Shown here: positions 36,248 through 46,320 of the stretch, one piece after another
How positions within the stretch are numbered: the first letter of the stretch is position 1
How the letters are laid out: each line of letters opens with the position of its first letter
DNA from: Melieria omissa
Taxonomy: Eukaryota > Arthropoda > Insecta > Diptera > Ulidiidae
Length of the DNA: 64,000 nt
NCBI GenBank assembly: GCA_963971225.1
Contig: OZ020267.1
Coordinates: forward strand, 95,655,648-95,719,647
Direction of reading: 5' to 3'
Made by a program: the position numbers and the translations under genes
The notes under the pieces: model-generated
Databases searched by the model: none
Told to the model about the DNA's origin: nothing
What the model saw: only the letters and a program-made list of their open reading frames with translations

Positions 36248-37307
36248 GGAGAGGAGAGGAGAGGAGAGGAGAGGAGAGGAGAGGAGAGGAGAGGAGAGGA
36301 GAGGAGAGGAGAGGAGAGGAGAGGAGAGGAGAGGAGAGGAGAGGAGAGGAGAGGAGAGGAGAGGAGAGGAGAGGAGAGGAGAGGAGAGGAGAGGAGAGGA
36401 GAGGAGAGGAGAGGAGAGGAGAGGAGAGGAGAGGAGAGGAGAGGAGAGGAGAGGAGAGGAGAGGAGAGGAGAGGAGAGGAGAGGAGAGGAGAGGAGAGGA
36501 GAGGAGAGGAGAGGAGAGGAGAGGAGAGGAGAGGAGAGGAGAGGAGAGGAGAGGAGAGGAGAGGAGAGGAGAGGAGAGGAGAGGAGAGGAGAGGAGAGGA
36601 GAGGAGAGGAGAGGAGAGGAGAGGAGAGGAGAGGAGAGGAGAGGAGAGGAGAGGAGAGGAGAGGAGAGGAGAGGAGAGGAGAGGAGAGGAGAGGAGAGGA
36701 GAGGAGAGGAGAGGAGAGGAGAGGAGAGGAGAGGAGAGGAGAGGAGAGGAGAGGAGAGGAGAGGAGAGGAGAGGAGAGGAGAGGAGAGGAGAGGAGAGGA
36801 GAGGAGAGGAGAGGAGAGGAGAGGAGAGGAGAGGAGAGGAGAGGAGAGGAGAGGAGAGGAGAGGAGAGGAGAGGAGAGGAGAGGAGAGGAGAGGAGAGGA
36901 GAGGAGAGGAGAGGAGAGGAGAGGAGAGGAGAGGAGAGGAGAGGAGAGGAGAGGAGAGGAGAGGAGAGGAGAGGAGAGGAGAGGAGAGGAGAGGAGAGGA
37001 GAGGAGAGGAGAGGAGAGGAGAGGAGAGGAGAGGAGAGGAGAGGAGAGGAGAGGAGAGGAGAGGAGAGGAGAGGAGAGGAGAGGAGAGGAGAGGAGAGGA
37101 GAGGAGAGGAGAGGAGAGGAGAGGAGAGGAGAGGAGAGGAGAGGAGAGGAGAGGAGAGGAGAGGAGAGGAGAGGAGAGGAGAGGAGAGGAGAGGAGAGGA
37201 GAGGAGAGGAGAGGAGAGGAGAGGAGAGGAGAGGAGAGGAGAGGAGAGGAGAGGAGAGGAGAGGAGAGGAGAGGAGAGGAGAGGAGAGGAGAGGAGAGGA
37301 GAGGAGA
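36248..37307 (+). repeat. (GGAGA)n satellite, 212 perfect units
   Basis: 1060 bp of GGAGA pentamer with no visible variation. The unit has no stop codon in any + frame, so all three frames appear open (Arg-Arg-Gly-Glu-Glu repeats). These are artefacts, not genes. The perfect length may be an assembly consensus. Confidence 0.97.
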
Positions 37308-37495
37308 TGTGTGATGTGATGTGATGTGATGTGATGTGATGTGATGTGATGTGATGTGATGTGATGTGATGTGATGTCATGTGATGTGATGTGATGTGAT
37401 GTGATGTGATGTGATGTGATGTGATGTGATGTGATGTGATGTGATGTGATGTAATGTGATGTGATGTGATGTGATGTGATGTGATGTGATGAGAT
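37308..37495 (+). repeat. (GTGAT)n satellite, 36 units
   Basis: Pentamer GTGAT from 37311 to 37490 with two variants (GTCAT at 37376, GTAAT at 37451), bounded by GAGAT and GA-rich sequence. It abuts the GGAGA array with no spacer. Confidence 0.95.
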
Positions 37496-37576
37496 GAGAG
37501 AGGAAAGGAGAGAAAAAACATGAAGAAAATTCACATTCACTTGAATTGTTTGAATTCAAAGCTAAAAATTCAGCCA

Positions 37577-37660
37577 ATGAATTCTGTTGAATTTTATCCG
37601 AGCAGCCGTCGTTCGAGCATTCGGTCATCGGATAACTCAAATACCAGCGAAATACGTGAG
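37577..37660 (+). CDS. Candidate first coding exon of an unidentified host gene, 28 codons
   Basis: An ATG in a fly-like context (CAGCCAATGA) opens MNSVEFYPSSRRSSIRSSDN, followed by SNTSEIRE, and runs into a consensus donor, GAG|GTAAGTA at 37661. The peptide is Ser/Arg/Asp/Asn-rich, a plausible flexible cytosolic N-terminus, and I do not recognise the gene. An alternative is an internal exon after the AG at 37572-37573, or a longer frame from 37520. Further exons were not found in the window. The RTE inserted right at the donor and duplicated it. The GA satellite ends less than 90 bases upstream. Confidence 0.4.
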
Positions 37661-37667
37661 GTAAGTA

Positions 37668-40600
37668 CTTACTTACTTACTTACTTAACTGGCCATAACA
37701 ACCCGTTATCGGGTTACGGCCTGCCGCAAAACTTCTCTCCAGGCGCCTCTGCTTTGCGCGCGCCTTCTCCAGTTAGTAACACCAAGAGATGACAGGGCCT
37801 CTTCAACTTGGTCCTTCCACCGGAGACACGGCCTCCCTCTTCGCCGTCGACCTCCAACCATCGCATCGAACACCTTTTTCGCCGGAGCTTCGTCGTCCAT
37901 GCGGCAGACATGACCGAGCCAGCGTAGCCGCTGGATGTTTATTCGCTGCGCTACGTCCATGTCCTTATACAGCTCATACAGCTCGTTATTGGTTCGTATA
38001 CGATAGTCGTCACCAACACGAACAGGCCCGAAGATTTTGCGAAGTACCTTCCTCTCGAACACTCCAAGGGCCGCTATGTCGTTTCGTGTCATTGTCCATG
38101 CTTCAGCGCCATAGAGGAGCACTGGCAAGATAAGCGTCCTATAGAGTGCAAGTTTTGTCGGTCGAGAGAGGTCTCTGCTTCTCAATTGCCTACCGAGACC
38201 GTAGTAGCACCTGTTGGCAAGAGTTATCCTTCGCTTTATCTCCAGGCTGACATCATTGCTGCTGTTGATGGCGGTGCCAAGGTAGACGAATTCCTTGACA
38301 ACTTCAAAAGTATACCTGTCGGCCTCGACGTGAGACCCTAGCCGCTGCGAGTCCCTGCATGTAGACAGCATATACTTCGTCTTGCCCTCATTTACCACCA
38401 GACCCATTTTGGCAGATTCTCTTTCGATAGCCGCAAAGGCAGCGGTGACATCTCGCTTGTTACGTCCGATGACATCAATGTCATCAGCGTAGGCAAGGAG
38501 CTGGACACTTTTGTTGAAAATTGTGCCATTACGATGTACATCGGCCTTGAGCAGAACACTCTCCATGGTGAAGTTGAAGAGGTCGCAGGACAAAGGATCA
38601 CCCTGTCTGAAACCTCGAACGGTATCAAAGGGGTCGGAGAGGTCACTTCCAACCTTGACGGAGCTGCGCGTATTGCTCAACGTCGCTCTGCAAAGTCTCA
38701 CGAGCTTTGCAGGGATACCAAGTTCAGACAATGCGGCATATAAGCGATCCCTTATCGGGCTATCGAATGCTGCCTTGTAATCGATGAAGAGATGGTGTGT
38801 ATCGATTTGATTCTCATGGGTCTTCTCCAGGATTTGGCGTAAAGTGAATATCTGGTCGATGGTGGACTTACCAGGTCTAAAGCCGCACTGATAAGGTCCA
38901 ATCAGCGCCTTGGCGAGTGGCTTTAATCTTTCACATAGTACGCTCGTCAGGACCTTGTATGCAATGGGAAGTAGGCTTATACCCCTGTAGTTGGCGCATA
39001 TTGTTGGGTCGCCTTTCTTCAGCACAGGACAAAGGGAACTGAGGTTCCAATCGTTGGGCATTCGTTCCTCCAGCCATATTTTGCAAATGAGCCGATGCAT
39101 GCACCCAATCAGCTCACCGCCGCCGGTCTTGAACAATTCAGCTGGTAGCCCATCCGGCCCTGCAGCTTTGTTGTTCTTGAGTCGCTGGATAGCGACCCGG
39201 ACCTCGTCATGGCTGGGCGGTGGCACATCCACACCGTCGTCCTCGATTGGTGCCATCTGGACATCTTCACCACTGGCGGTATTGTTCCCTTCGTCGCCTG
39301 CGAGCAGCTTGGTGAAGTGCTCCTTCCACAACCTCAGCACACCCTGCGCATCCGTAACCAGATCCCCGTTTTCGTCTCTGCAAGAAGATGCCCCGGGCTT
39401 AAATCCTTCCGTGAGACGCTGAACTTTTTGGAAGAATTTTCGGGCGTCATTCCTGCTCCTGCACTCCTCGATTTCCTCACGCTCGCGCCTTTCTTGCTCC
39501 CGTTTCTTGCGACTAAAAAGGCACCTCTCTTTCTTCCTCTCCTCCCGGTATTTTTCTGTCACGGCTCGCGTGGCAGCCGACTGCAGGGTCTTCTTGTAGG
39601 CAACATTCTTCGCTGCAGTGGCTGCGCGACACTCTTCATCGTACCATTGGTTTTTTGGTGGTGGGCGTCGAAAACCAAGGACATTTTCTGCGGCGGCGCG
39701 CATAGAGTGGGATAAGTGAGCCCATAATCCGCCGATGTCATCAGGGGGAGAGGGGGAGCGACCGAGCTGGTTGGAGAGTTGAGCGGAGTAGGCTTCGGCT
39801 ACCCCTTGTGATCGCAGCTTGCTGATGTCCAGCTTTCTTCGCAAACTAGGTTGTGCGGTCTTCGCTGCGCAAAGACGCATGCGTACCTTGGCTGCAACAA
39901 GGTAATGGTCCGAGTCGATGTTGGGACCTCGGAACGTGCGCACATCTAGAATGCTAGAAGCATGCCTTCCATCAATCACAATGTGATCAATCTGGTTGCG
40001 GGTTGATTGATCGGGGGATAACCAGGTCGCCTTGTGGATATCGAGGTGCTGGAGTCTGGTGCTACTAACTACCATGTTTCGTGCCGCGGCGAAATCGATC
40101 AGCCTCAGACCGTTGTTTGTAGTGGTCGTATGGAGGCTGAACTGCCCGACAGTGGGACCAAATATACCTTCTCGCCCGACCTTTGCATTGAAGTCCCCGA
40201 GGACGATTTTGACGTCATGGGCCGGGCACCCGTCGTAGACGTCCTCGAGCTTCGCGTAGAAGGCATCCTTGGCCGCATCGTCCTTCTCTTCCGTCGGGGC
40301 GTGTGCGCAAATTAGGCTGATGCTAAAGCATTTAGCCTTGATGCGGATCGAAGCCAGTCGTTCGTTCACCGGAGTGAACCGAGAGACGTGGTGGCGAAGT
40401 CTCTTACTGACCACAAATCCGCAGCCAAATTCGCGCTTCTCCGCATGGCAGCTGTAGTAGATGTCGCAGTCTGCTCGCTTGGAGCAACCTTGTCCTGTCC
40501 ATCGCATTTCCTGGATGGCGGTGATGTCAGCCTTACACTTTGTGAGGGCTTCCGCCAGTTGGATAGAGGCACCTTCCCTATAGAGGGTCCGGACATTCCA

Positions 40601-40929
40601 GGTGCATATCCTCAAATCGTGGTCCTTAAATCGTTTGCTGTGGTCGTCAACATTGTGGGCTCCTTCCGAGGCTTGTTTGCTGGCTTTCATTGGTATTTGA
40701 TTTTCTGTGGCGGGCACCAAACCCTGCGCACAACCCAAATTTTAAGTCCTGGGGATTGGACTCGCTGCACACATTAGTTCACTATTCAGCGGGTGCCAAA
40801 TAGCTATCCACAAGGGCCGCGCGGAGGCTGTGCATCAGCTTGGATTGGACAGGGACAAGGATCGTTCTGGCGTTCGCCAAGTTGAACGCAATCAGAGACT
40901 TTACCTTGTATGTCCGCTCCCTTCCTCCT
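37668..40929 (-). mobile_element. Full-length RTE-clade non-LTR retrotransposon
   Basis: It is flanked by a 15 bp exact target duplication, TACGTGAGGTAAGTA, at 37653-37667 and 40930-40944. On the minus strand it has a 5' leader of about 190 bases, one long ORF (40738-37706), a 3' region of only about 38 bases and a short TAAG tetranucleotide tail instead of poly(A). A single ORF with endonuclease plus reverse transcriptase, a very short 3' region and a microsatellite tail are RTE features. Nothing in it looks decayed, suggesting recent insertion. Confidence 0.9.
37706..40738 (-). CDS. RTE retrotransposon endonuclease-reverse transcriptase, 1010 aa
   Basis: This enzyme nicks chromosomal DNA and reverse-transcribes its own RNA at the nick (target-primed reverse transcription). 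The N-terminal half is an AP-like endonuclease: ICTWNVRTL (Asn48), AIQEMRW (Glu77), GDFNAKVG (Asp182, Asn184), NQIDHIVID (Asp251) and SDHYLV (Asp277, His278). A basic linker (KKERCLFSRKKREQERRERE) precedes the reverse transcriptase, with ADGLPAELF-like finger sequence (AAGPDGLPAELF), LFIDYKAAFD, RQGDPLSCDLF and the catalytic YADD at 750-753. The C-terminal LRWLGHVCRMDDEAPAKKV region is typical of these proteins; there is no RNase H. Relatives are often mis-annotated as 'craniofacial development protein 2-like'. No stop or frameshift. The initiator could be an ATG downstream of the annotated one. Confidence 0.92.
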   Translation of the reverse strand: MGCAQGLVPATENQIPMKASKQASEGAHNVDDHSKRFKDHDLRICTWNVRTLYREGASIQLAEALTKCKADITAIQEMRWTGQGCSKRADCDIYYSCHAEKREFGCGFVVSKRLRHHVSRFTPVNERLASIRIKAKCFSISLICAHAPTEEKDDAAKDAFYAKLEDVYDGCPAHDVKIVLGDFNAKVGREGIFGPTVGQFSLHTTTTNNGLRLIDFAAARNMVVSSTRLQHLDIHKATWLSPDQSTRNQIDHIVIDGRHASSILDVRTFRGPNIDSDHYLVAAKVRMRLCAAKTAQPSLRRKLDISKLRSQGVAEAYSAQLSNQLGRSPSPPDDIGGLWAHLSHSMRAAAENVLGFRRPPPKNQWYDEECRAATAAKNVAYKKTLQSAATRAVTEKYREERKKERCLFSRKKREQERREREEIEECRSRNDARKFFQKVQRLTEGFKPGASSCRDENGDLVTDAQGVLRLWKEHFTKLLAGDEGNNTASGEDVQMAPIEDDGVDVPPPSHDEVRVAIQRLKNNKAAGPDGLPAELFKTGGGELIGCMHRLICKIWLEERMPNDWNLSSLCPVLKKGDPTICANYRGISLLPIAYKVLTSVLCERLKPLAKALIGPYQCGFRPGKSTIDQIFTLRQILEKTHENQIDTHHLFIDYKAAFDSPIRDRLYAALSELGIPAKLVRLCRATLSNTRSSVKVGSDLSDPFDTVRGFRQGDPLSCDLFNFTMESVLLKADVHRNGTIFNKSVQLLAYADDIDVIGRNKRDVTAAFAAIERESAKMGLVVNEGKTKYMLSTCRDSQRLGSHVEADRYTFEVVKEFVYLGTAINSSNDVSLEIKRRITLANRCYYGLGRQLRSRDLSRPTKLALYRTLILPVLLYGAEAWTMTRNDIAALGVFERKVLRKIFGPVRVGDDYRIRTNNELYELYKDMDVAQRINIQRLRWLGHVCRMDDEAPAKKVFDAMVGGRRRRGRPCLRWKDQVEEALSSLGVTNWRRRAQSRGAWREVLRQAVTR

Positions 40930-40944
40930 TACGTGAGGTAAGTA

Positions 40945-41244
40945 TTATATATATATTCCACAGCCGACAGCCGCAGCTCATTTACTTCGCACAACAACTG
41001 TAAGCTGCACATGCACTTCCGGCAGTTGCGTCAACGACACACATGCCGCAAACAACGCTTTTCGGAGTAAAATTTTTACCACAAGCAGCCAAAAGGAAAG
41101 CGGCAAATCGGCTTAACATTTTTTACCACTGCCTTTGTTGGCCCCACGTGAGCACCCAATGTGGACTTCAGCACTTTGCTGTTGCTGATAGTCTTGTTGT
41201 TGTAACAAGAGGAAAACGTACACAATGCGCTTTCGCTCTCGCCG
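40945..41244. other. Short host segment between RTE and errantivirus
   Basis: About 300 bp of non-repetitive sequence separates the two insertions. A frame at 41043-41303 runs into the 5' LTR but has no known domain. Confidence 0.6.
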
Positions 41245-41248
41245 CGCG

Positions 41249-41709
41249 AGTTACGTCAGCAACGTCTCAGGCCATCCTAAACAAATACCAACTAAGAACA
41301 TAAGCGACAAATTCGCACCTCCTTGTCAAAAGATAAGGAAGTGCATCCGAATGTGGATGGATGCAGACTGCTCACTTGGTGTTTTTGTTTAGTCCGAAGA
41401 TTAGACACAGACAACCGAACAAACAAATCTGAAGATAATGCATTCGAATGTAAACAGTTGCAAATGTTTGTCTCATGCTTTTTGTATGGTCCGAAGATCA
41501 CACACAAAGACCTGAGTAAACTTATCCGAAGATAAGCGAGGTATACTGGAGAGAGATTGCCTTCGACGTTAGCTGCCGCTCCGTTCACCAGTTAATCTTA
41601 AGATTCACTTCAACGCATATAGTTGAAAATAAAGTTTCCACTGAATTTAATTTTATAAATCGGAATATTTTTATTGGAAATTGTGGCCCAAGTCACAAAT
41701 ACCATAACT
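41249..41709 (+). repeat. 5' LTR, 461 bp
   Basis: Starts AGTTACGTCAGC and ends CATAACT; AATAAA at 41628-41633 marks the R/U5 side. The sequence matches the 3' LTR base for base as far as I can read. Confidence 0.95.
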
Positions 41710-41720
41710 GGCGCAGTCGG
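41709..41720 (+). promoter_or_regulatory. Primer-binding site, tRNA-Ser type
   Basis: TGGCGCAGTCGG begins with the last T of the LTR. It is complementary to a ...CGACTGCGCCA tRNA 3' end, as used by 17.6/297/ZAM-like elements. Confidence 0.75.
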
Positions 41721-41940
41721 ACATTTCCGTTTCTTAAGAAATCGCGAAATCGAACATACGATCTTTTCCGTTGCTAAAGCAAACGCGAAACGTACCAATT
41801 TCCCAAAGGAAATTTAAAAACCCGTAAAAATCGAAAATAACCGCAAAAGTGAAACTAACAATTAATACAACGCCATAATCAACAAGGAACAAAGTCGTTT
41901 AAATAATATATAAATAATCAAAGTTGAATAATAAAAGTGC

Positions 41941-44900
41941 ATGAACCGGAGAAGCATATTTGATCGAAACCGGAAAATCGAGCCGAACGATATGGAAGAG
42001 ATGCAAGTGAAAATTCAACGTCTGGAAGCGGCGCTGTGCCAGCAGGAAGAGATTATCGAGAGGCAGCGACAACAGATGGCAAGCCAGCCGGTGCCACAGC
42101 AGCAACAACCACAGCAGCAAGTAGGCCAATTAACAATGAGCCACGACAGCATCATCAGCCATTTTCGGCAGCTGAAATCTTACGGCGGAGGAAAGGACGA
42201 GAATCTACTCTCTTTTATCAGAGCAGTAGACAGGGCGCTCTTGCTGTGTCAAGGAAATGCATTTTTAGAGGAATTCGCTACGCAAATCGTGGCCAACGAG
42301 AAGCTGAACGGCGATGCAGGAAGATGCATCCAACAGATGGGAAGCGACAACTGCTGGGAGAGGATGAGGATCCGGTTGAAGCAGCGTTTCCAGCCACAAA
42401 GGACGTATGCTGAAGTGTACAATTACTGCCGTTTAGTAAGGGTAAATAACCTTAGGGAATTATTCGATATATTTATTAGAAGTAGTTACGAGATAAATGA
42501 AATATATGAATTTGACGAGAAAAAGCCCGAAATTTATTCGGCTAAAAATGTAGATAGGGACTTAAAAGACATAATGTTAGAGAAAATTGATGGCAATTTT
42601 AGGACCCATCTTAATGAGAACTTTACATTAGCGGAAATGTATAATAGTTACTTTAAATTAAAATTACTAGATGACAATAGAGCAATAAGTTACAGCCATA
42701 GGAAAACAAACCATTATTTTAACAACAATGAACGTATGCAAAATGGTTTCAATAATCGAAATTTCAAAAAGTCAAATCAAGAAAATTATAATGAGGGCCA
42801 TGTAAATGACAATGCAAAATATAATGCACCACGACAATATCCAAATAATTATTCTGGCCAATTTAGAAACTTTAACTTAAGTCAAGAACAGAACTCGGTA
42901 CAGAGAAGGACTGGACAATACCGTAATAATTATAGAAATTCAGAGCAAGTAAGGAATAACTTTAGCCAAGAAAGAGACACGGTTCAAAATAGGAGTACTA
43001 ACACAAGGCAAAGGAATTTTAATCAAAACACGGGTCCTGAGCCAATGGATATAGGGAATGTACAAGAGGAAGTTATGAATTTTAACCAACCAGGCTCGAC
43101 ATCCATACTACCACTGATTAGATTCACTTTAGGTAATAATATCATTACTGGCTTAATAGATACTGGCTCAAGCATCTGTATAGTTAGCCCAAAGGTAGCC
43201 TGCAGATATCCACTAATTTCTTTAGAAGAACCGAAGTTTTTCTCTACCATTGCGGGTATCAACAAAATCACGGAAAGGGTGGTTACCCCAATACCAAAGG
43301 AATTTTGTGCTGTGGGTACGATATCGTGGAACGTAGTCGATTTGCCAAATAGAAATTATGATGCGATCATTGGGCAAAACCTTTTAACCCAATTTAATGC
43401 GAGGATCGATTTAGGGAAAAAATGTATTATGCTAAAGGAAGCCAAAGTTTTTTTTACGGATTATGATTTTTCTTCTTATATAAACGACGTATGTTCACTT
43501 GAACCTGTGGAAAACGATGTAATTGAGCGGATAAATATGGATCACCTTAATAGTGAAGAAAAACAGAAAGTGCTTGGTTTACTTAAACAGTATAAAAGTA
43601 CATTTTTTATGGAAGCGGACCCACTTACTTTTACCCACGAAATCCAGCATCAAATTATTACAGAAAACGATAGGCCGATTTATGCGAAAATTTATAGATA
43701 TCCTAAGATACACGAAGAAGAAATAGAACGACAGATACAGGAAATGTTGCAGCAAGGGATAATAAAGGAAAGCAACTCACCTTACAATAGTCCCCTTTGG
43801 ATAGTTCCCAAAAAATCAGATAACTCGGGAAATAAAAAGTGGAGGATAGTGATAGACTATAGAAAACTAAACGAATGCACTATTAGTGACAAGTATCCAA
43901 TTCCGAATATAGATAATATATTGGACAAATTGGGGAAAGCTCAATATTTCTCCACAATCGATTTGGCCAAAGGGTTCCACCAGATAATGGTAGATCCTGA
44001 GGATAGGAAGAAAACTGCTTTTTCCACCCCGTTTGGGCACTTCGAATATGTGAGAATGCCATTCGGATTGAAGAACTCTCCGGCCACTTTCCAAAGGTTA
44101 ATGAACTCTGTATTGAAACAATACATCAATAAAATTTGCGTAGTATATTTGGACGACATTCTTATATTTAGTACATCTTTGCAGGAGCATATAGAAAATT
44201 TAAGGATAATTTTTGAAACTCTTAAGAGGGCAGGATTAAAAATTCAAGTAGATAAATGTAATTTTTTAAAGAAGGAAACTGAATATTTAGGGCATATTTT
44301 AACACAAAAAGGGGTGAAACCAAACCCACAGAAAATTGAAAGTATTAGAAATTTGAATTTGCCGAGGACGCAAAAACAAATTAAATCATTTTTGGGAGTA
44401 ACTGGCTACTATAGAAAGTTCATTAAGGACTATGCAAAGGTTGCATTTCCCATGGTTAAATATTTAAAGAAGAATTCTAAAATCAATATTAATGACCCAA
44501 ATTACATATCGTCTTTTGAAAAATTAAAAGAAATTATTACTGATGCACCAATTTTACATTACCCGAACTTTAATAAAAGATTTAGACTAATAACTGATGC
44601 CAGCAATTTTGCTTTAGGTGCCGTCCTTACTCAAGAAGGACATCCAATATGCTTTGCCTCTCGTACATTAAATGATCACGAGAAATGTTACTCCACTGTA
44701 GAGAAAGAGTTATTAGCAGTAGTATGGGGTTGTAAATATTTCAGACCGTATTTATATGGTAAGGAGTTTGATTTACATACGGACCATCAACCACTTAAGT
44801 GGCTTCAAGCTAAAAATAGCGGAAAGGATATCAATCCGAGGCTGCAGAGGTGGCTAATTCAACTGGGTGAATATAATGCCAAAATAGACTACATTAAAGG

Positions 44901-46320
44901 CAAGGACAACAAAATTGCTGACTTTCTCAGTCGGATCAATGTTGACAAAAATGAAATAAATTTATTGGACACTAATATTGCTGAAGCAAATATTAATATT
45001 TCAACGGATGGGCAAACTGCACATTCCCAGGAAGAGGATTTGCACGATCATATCCCTATTTTAGATACGATAGTGAATAGATTCAAAACACAGCTAATTT
45101 TAGTAGAAAATAAGGAAAGAGAGTACGAAAAAGTGTTGGGTAATAATAGAATTTATATCGACAAAAATGATATTTCAACAAATGTTGCCGATATTGTCCG
45201 AAGACACTTATCGAGCGGGAAGGTCGCCATTTACTCCGTTTTAGACGACACGACGTATAACCAACTCCAACAGGAACTAATTAGGTTGTTTCCAAGCGAC
45301 ACAAGCTCCAAATTCGTAAAATGTAGCCACTTTGCAAGAGATTTGGAAACGGAGGAAGAGGCATTAAAACAAGTAGCTCTTTTTCACAAAAGGGAATCAG
45401 GCCATTCTGGCATAATTGCAAATTACGAAGCGCTAAAGCACAAAATATTTTACCCAAACTTAAAAATTATAATCAATAAAGTAGTAAATAATTGTGATTT
45501 ATGTACTGCAGCAAAATATGATAGGAACCCTATTAAACCCAAATATAAGAATACAGAAACGCCTTCAGACATCAACGAAATTATCCACATCGATACGTAC
45601 GTGAATTCAAAACACTCGTTTATAAATTTTATTGACAAATTTTCTAAACATGTAGCAAGCTTTTATCTTGAAGATAGGAACAGCCAGACAATAATCGAAA
45701 AAATTAAACTATATATATCAATACAGGGGAAAATGAAAAAAATTGTTTGTGACAACGAATTTAACAGAATTAATATTAAACAATTCTGTCAGGATGAAAA
45801 CATTGAGATCCATTTTGCTAAACCGAACAGCCACACGGGCAATTCCGACATTGAAAGGCTAAATAACACTCTTACAGAAAGAATTCGTGTATTAAACTTG
45901 GAACAAAAAATCCCAATAAAAGAACAGGTATTGAAAGCTATAGGAAGTTATAATAACACATTTCACTCCTCTATAAAAGCCACACCACTGGATGTTCACC
46001 ACAATAAAATTGATAAACAGACTATAAGGAACAGAATTGATAAGGCAAAAAATGAGTCTATATCAAAATTAAATGAGAAAAGAGAAAATTATGAAGAGGA
46101 AAGAGAGGAGGGATTTATAAGAAATTATAGCAACGTAAGACATAAAGAAAAACCAAAATTTAGGAGACAACAGCTGAAAAACATTCATCCGACAAATATA
46201 AAGAGAGCATTAAAATTTTCAGATACCCAGCATAATGATGACGGTACTGCTACTGCTAATTATACCGGCACAAGGAACACTACGAATAAGCCCTATTCAC
46301 GAGGAAACCGGCTTTGTTAA
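41941..46320 (+). CDS. Errantivirus Gag-Pol, single 1459-residue ORF
   Basis: The protein supplies capsid, protease, reverse transcriptase, RNase H and integrase. Residues 1 to about 375 are Gag: an N-terminal coiled coil with Gln runs, a capsid-like helical region and an Asn/Arg/Gln-rich tail with no CCHC knuckle. The protease has DTGSS at 407. The reverse transcriptase has TIDLAKGFHQI (Asp674) and VVYLDDILIFS (Asp738, Asp739). RNase H has LITDASNFALG (Asp886) and LHTDHQPLKWL (Asp948). Integrase has a zinc-binding region (His1149/His1155, CxxC at 1185-1188) and catalytic Asp1218, Asp1271 and Glu1305. Gag and Pol share one frame, whereas many relatives use a -1 frameshift. The 3' end overlaps env by 86 bases in another frame. 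Start chosen as the first ATG after the leader. Confidence 0.95.
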   Translation: MNRRSIFDRNRKIEPNDMEEMQVKIQRLEAALCQQEEIIERQRQQMASQPVPQQQQPQQQVGQLTMSHDSIISHFRQLKSYGGGKDENLLSFIRAVDRALLLCQGNAFLEEFATQIVANEKLNGDAGRCIQQMGSDNCWERMRIRLKQRFQPQRTYAEVYNYCRLVRVNNLRELFDIFIRSSYEINEIYEFDEKKPEIYSAKNVDRDLKDIMLEKIDGNFRTHLNENFTLAEMYNSYFKLKLLDDNRAISYSHRKTNHYFNNNERMQNGFNNRNFKKSNQENYNEGHVNDNAKYNAPRQYPNNYSGQFRNFNLSQEQNSVQRRTGQYRNNYRNSEQVRNNFSQERDTVQNRSTNTRQRNFNQNTGPEPMDIGNVQEEVMNFNQPGSTSILPLIRFTLGNNIITGLIDTGSSICIVSPKVACRYPLISLEEPKFFSTIAGINKITERVVTPIPKEFCAVGTISWNVVDLPNRNYDAIIGQNLLTQFNARIDLGKKCIMLKEAKVFFTDYDFSSYINDVCSLEPVENDVIERINMDHLNSEEKQKVLGLLKQYKSTFFMEADPLTFTHEIQHQIITENDRPIYAKIYRYPKIHEEEIERQIQEMLQQGIIKESNSPYNSPLWIVPKKSDNSGNKKWRIVIDYRKLNECTISDKYPIPNIDNILDKLGKAQYFSTIDLAKGFHQIMVDPEDRKKTAFSTPFGHFEYVRMPFGLKNSPATFQRLMNSVLKQYINKICVVYLDDILIFSTSLQEHIENLRIIFETLKRAGLKIQVDKCNFLKKETEYLGHILTQKGVKPNPQKIESIRNLNLPRTQKQIKSFLGVTGYYRKFIKDYAKVAFPMVKYLKKNSKININDPNYISSFEKLKEIITDAPILHYPNFNKRFRLITDASNFALGAVLTQEGHPICFASRTLNDHEKCYSTVEKELLAVVWGCKYFRPYLYGKEFDLHTDHQPLKWLQAKNSGKDINPRLQRWLIQLGEYNAKIDYIKGKDNKIADFLSRINVDKNEINLLDTNIAEANINISTDGQTAHSQEEDLHDHIPILDTIVNRFKTQLILVENKEREYEKVLGNNRIYIDKNDISTNVADIVRRHLSSGKVAIYSVLDDTTYNQLQQELIRLFPSDTSSKFVKCSHFARDLETEEEALKQVALFHKRESGHSGIIANYEALKHKIFYPNLKIIINKVVNNCDLCTAAKYDRNPIKPKYKNTETPSDINEIIHIDTYVNSKHSFINFIDKFSKHVASFYLEDRNSQTIIEKIKLYISIQGKMKKIVCDNEFNRINIKQFCQDENIEIHFAKPNSHTGNSDIERLNNTLTERIRVLNLEQKIPIKEQVLKAIGSYNNTFHSSIKATPLDVHHNKIDKQTIRNRIDKAKNESISKLNEKRENYEEEREEGFIRNYSNVRHKEKPKFRRQQLKNIHPTNIKRALKFSDTQHNDDGTATANYTGTRNTTNKPYSRGNRLC
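46221..46222 (+). promoter_or_regulatory. Candidate splice acceptor for env RNA
   Basis: TTAAAATTTTCAG ends here, 12 bases before the env ATG. Errantivirus env is expressed from a spliced RNA. The matching donor was not located with confidence. Confidence 0.4.

Noticed and set aside
36248..37307. CRISPR-like array
   Set aside because: Contiguous pentamer satellite without spacers, in a eukaryotic genome.
35971..37540. Five very long overlapping open frames (406-516 codons) on both strands
   Set aside because: They are translations of the GGAGA/GTGAT satellites, which lack stop codons in every frame. There is no gene.
38034..40777. Many + strand frames opposite the RTE ORF
   Set aside because: Shadow frames of the intact minus-strand endonuclease-reverse transcriptase.
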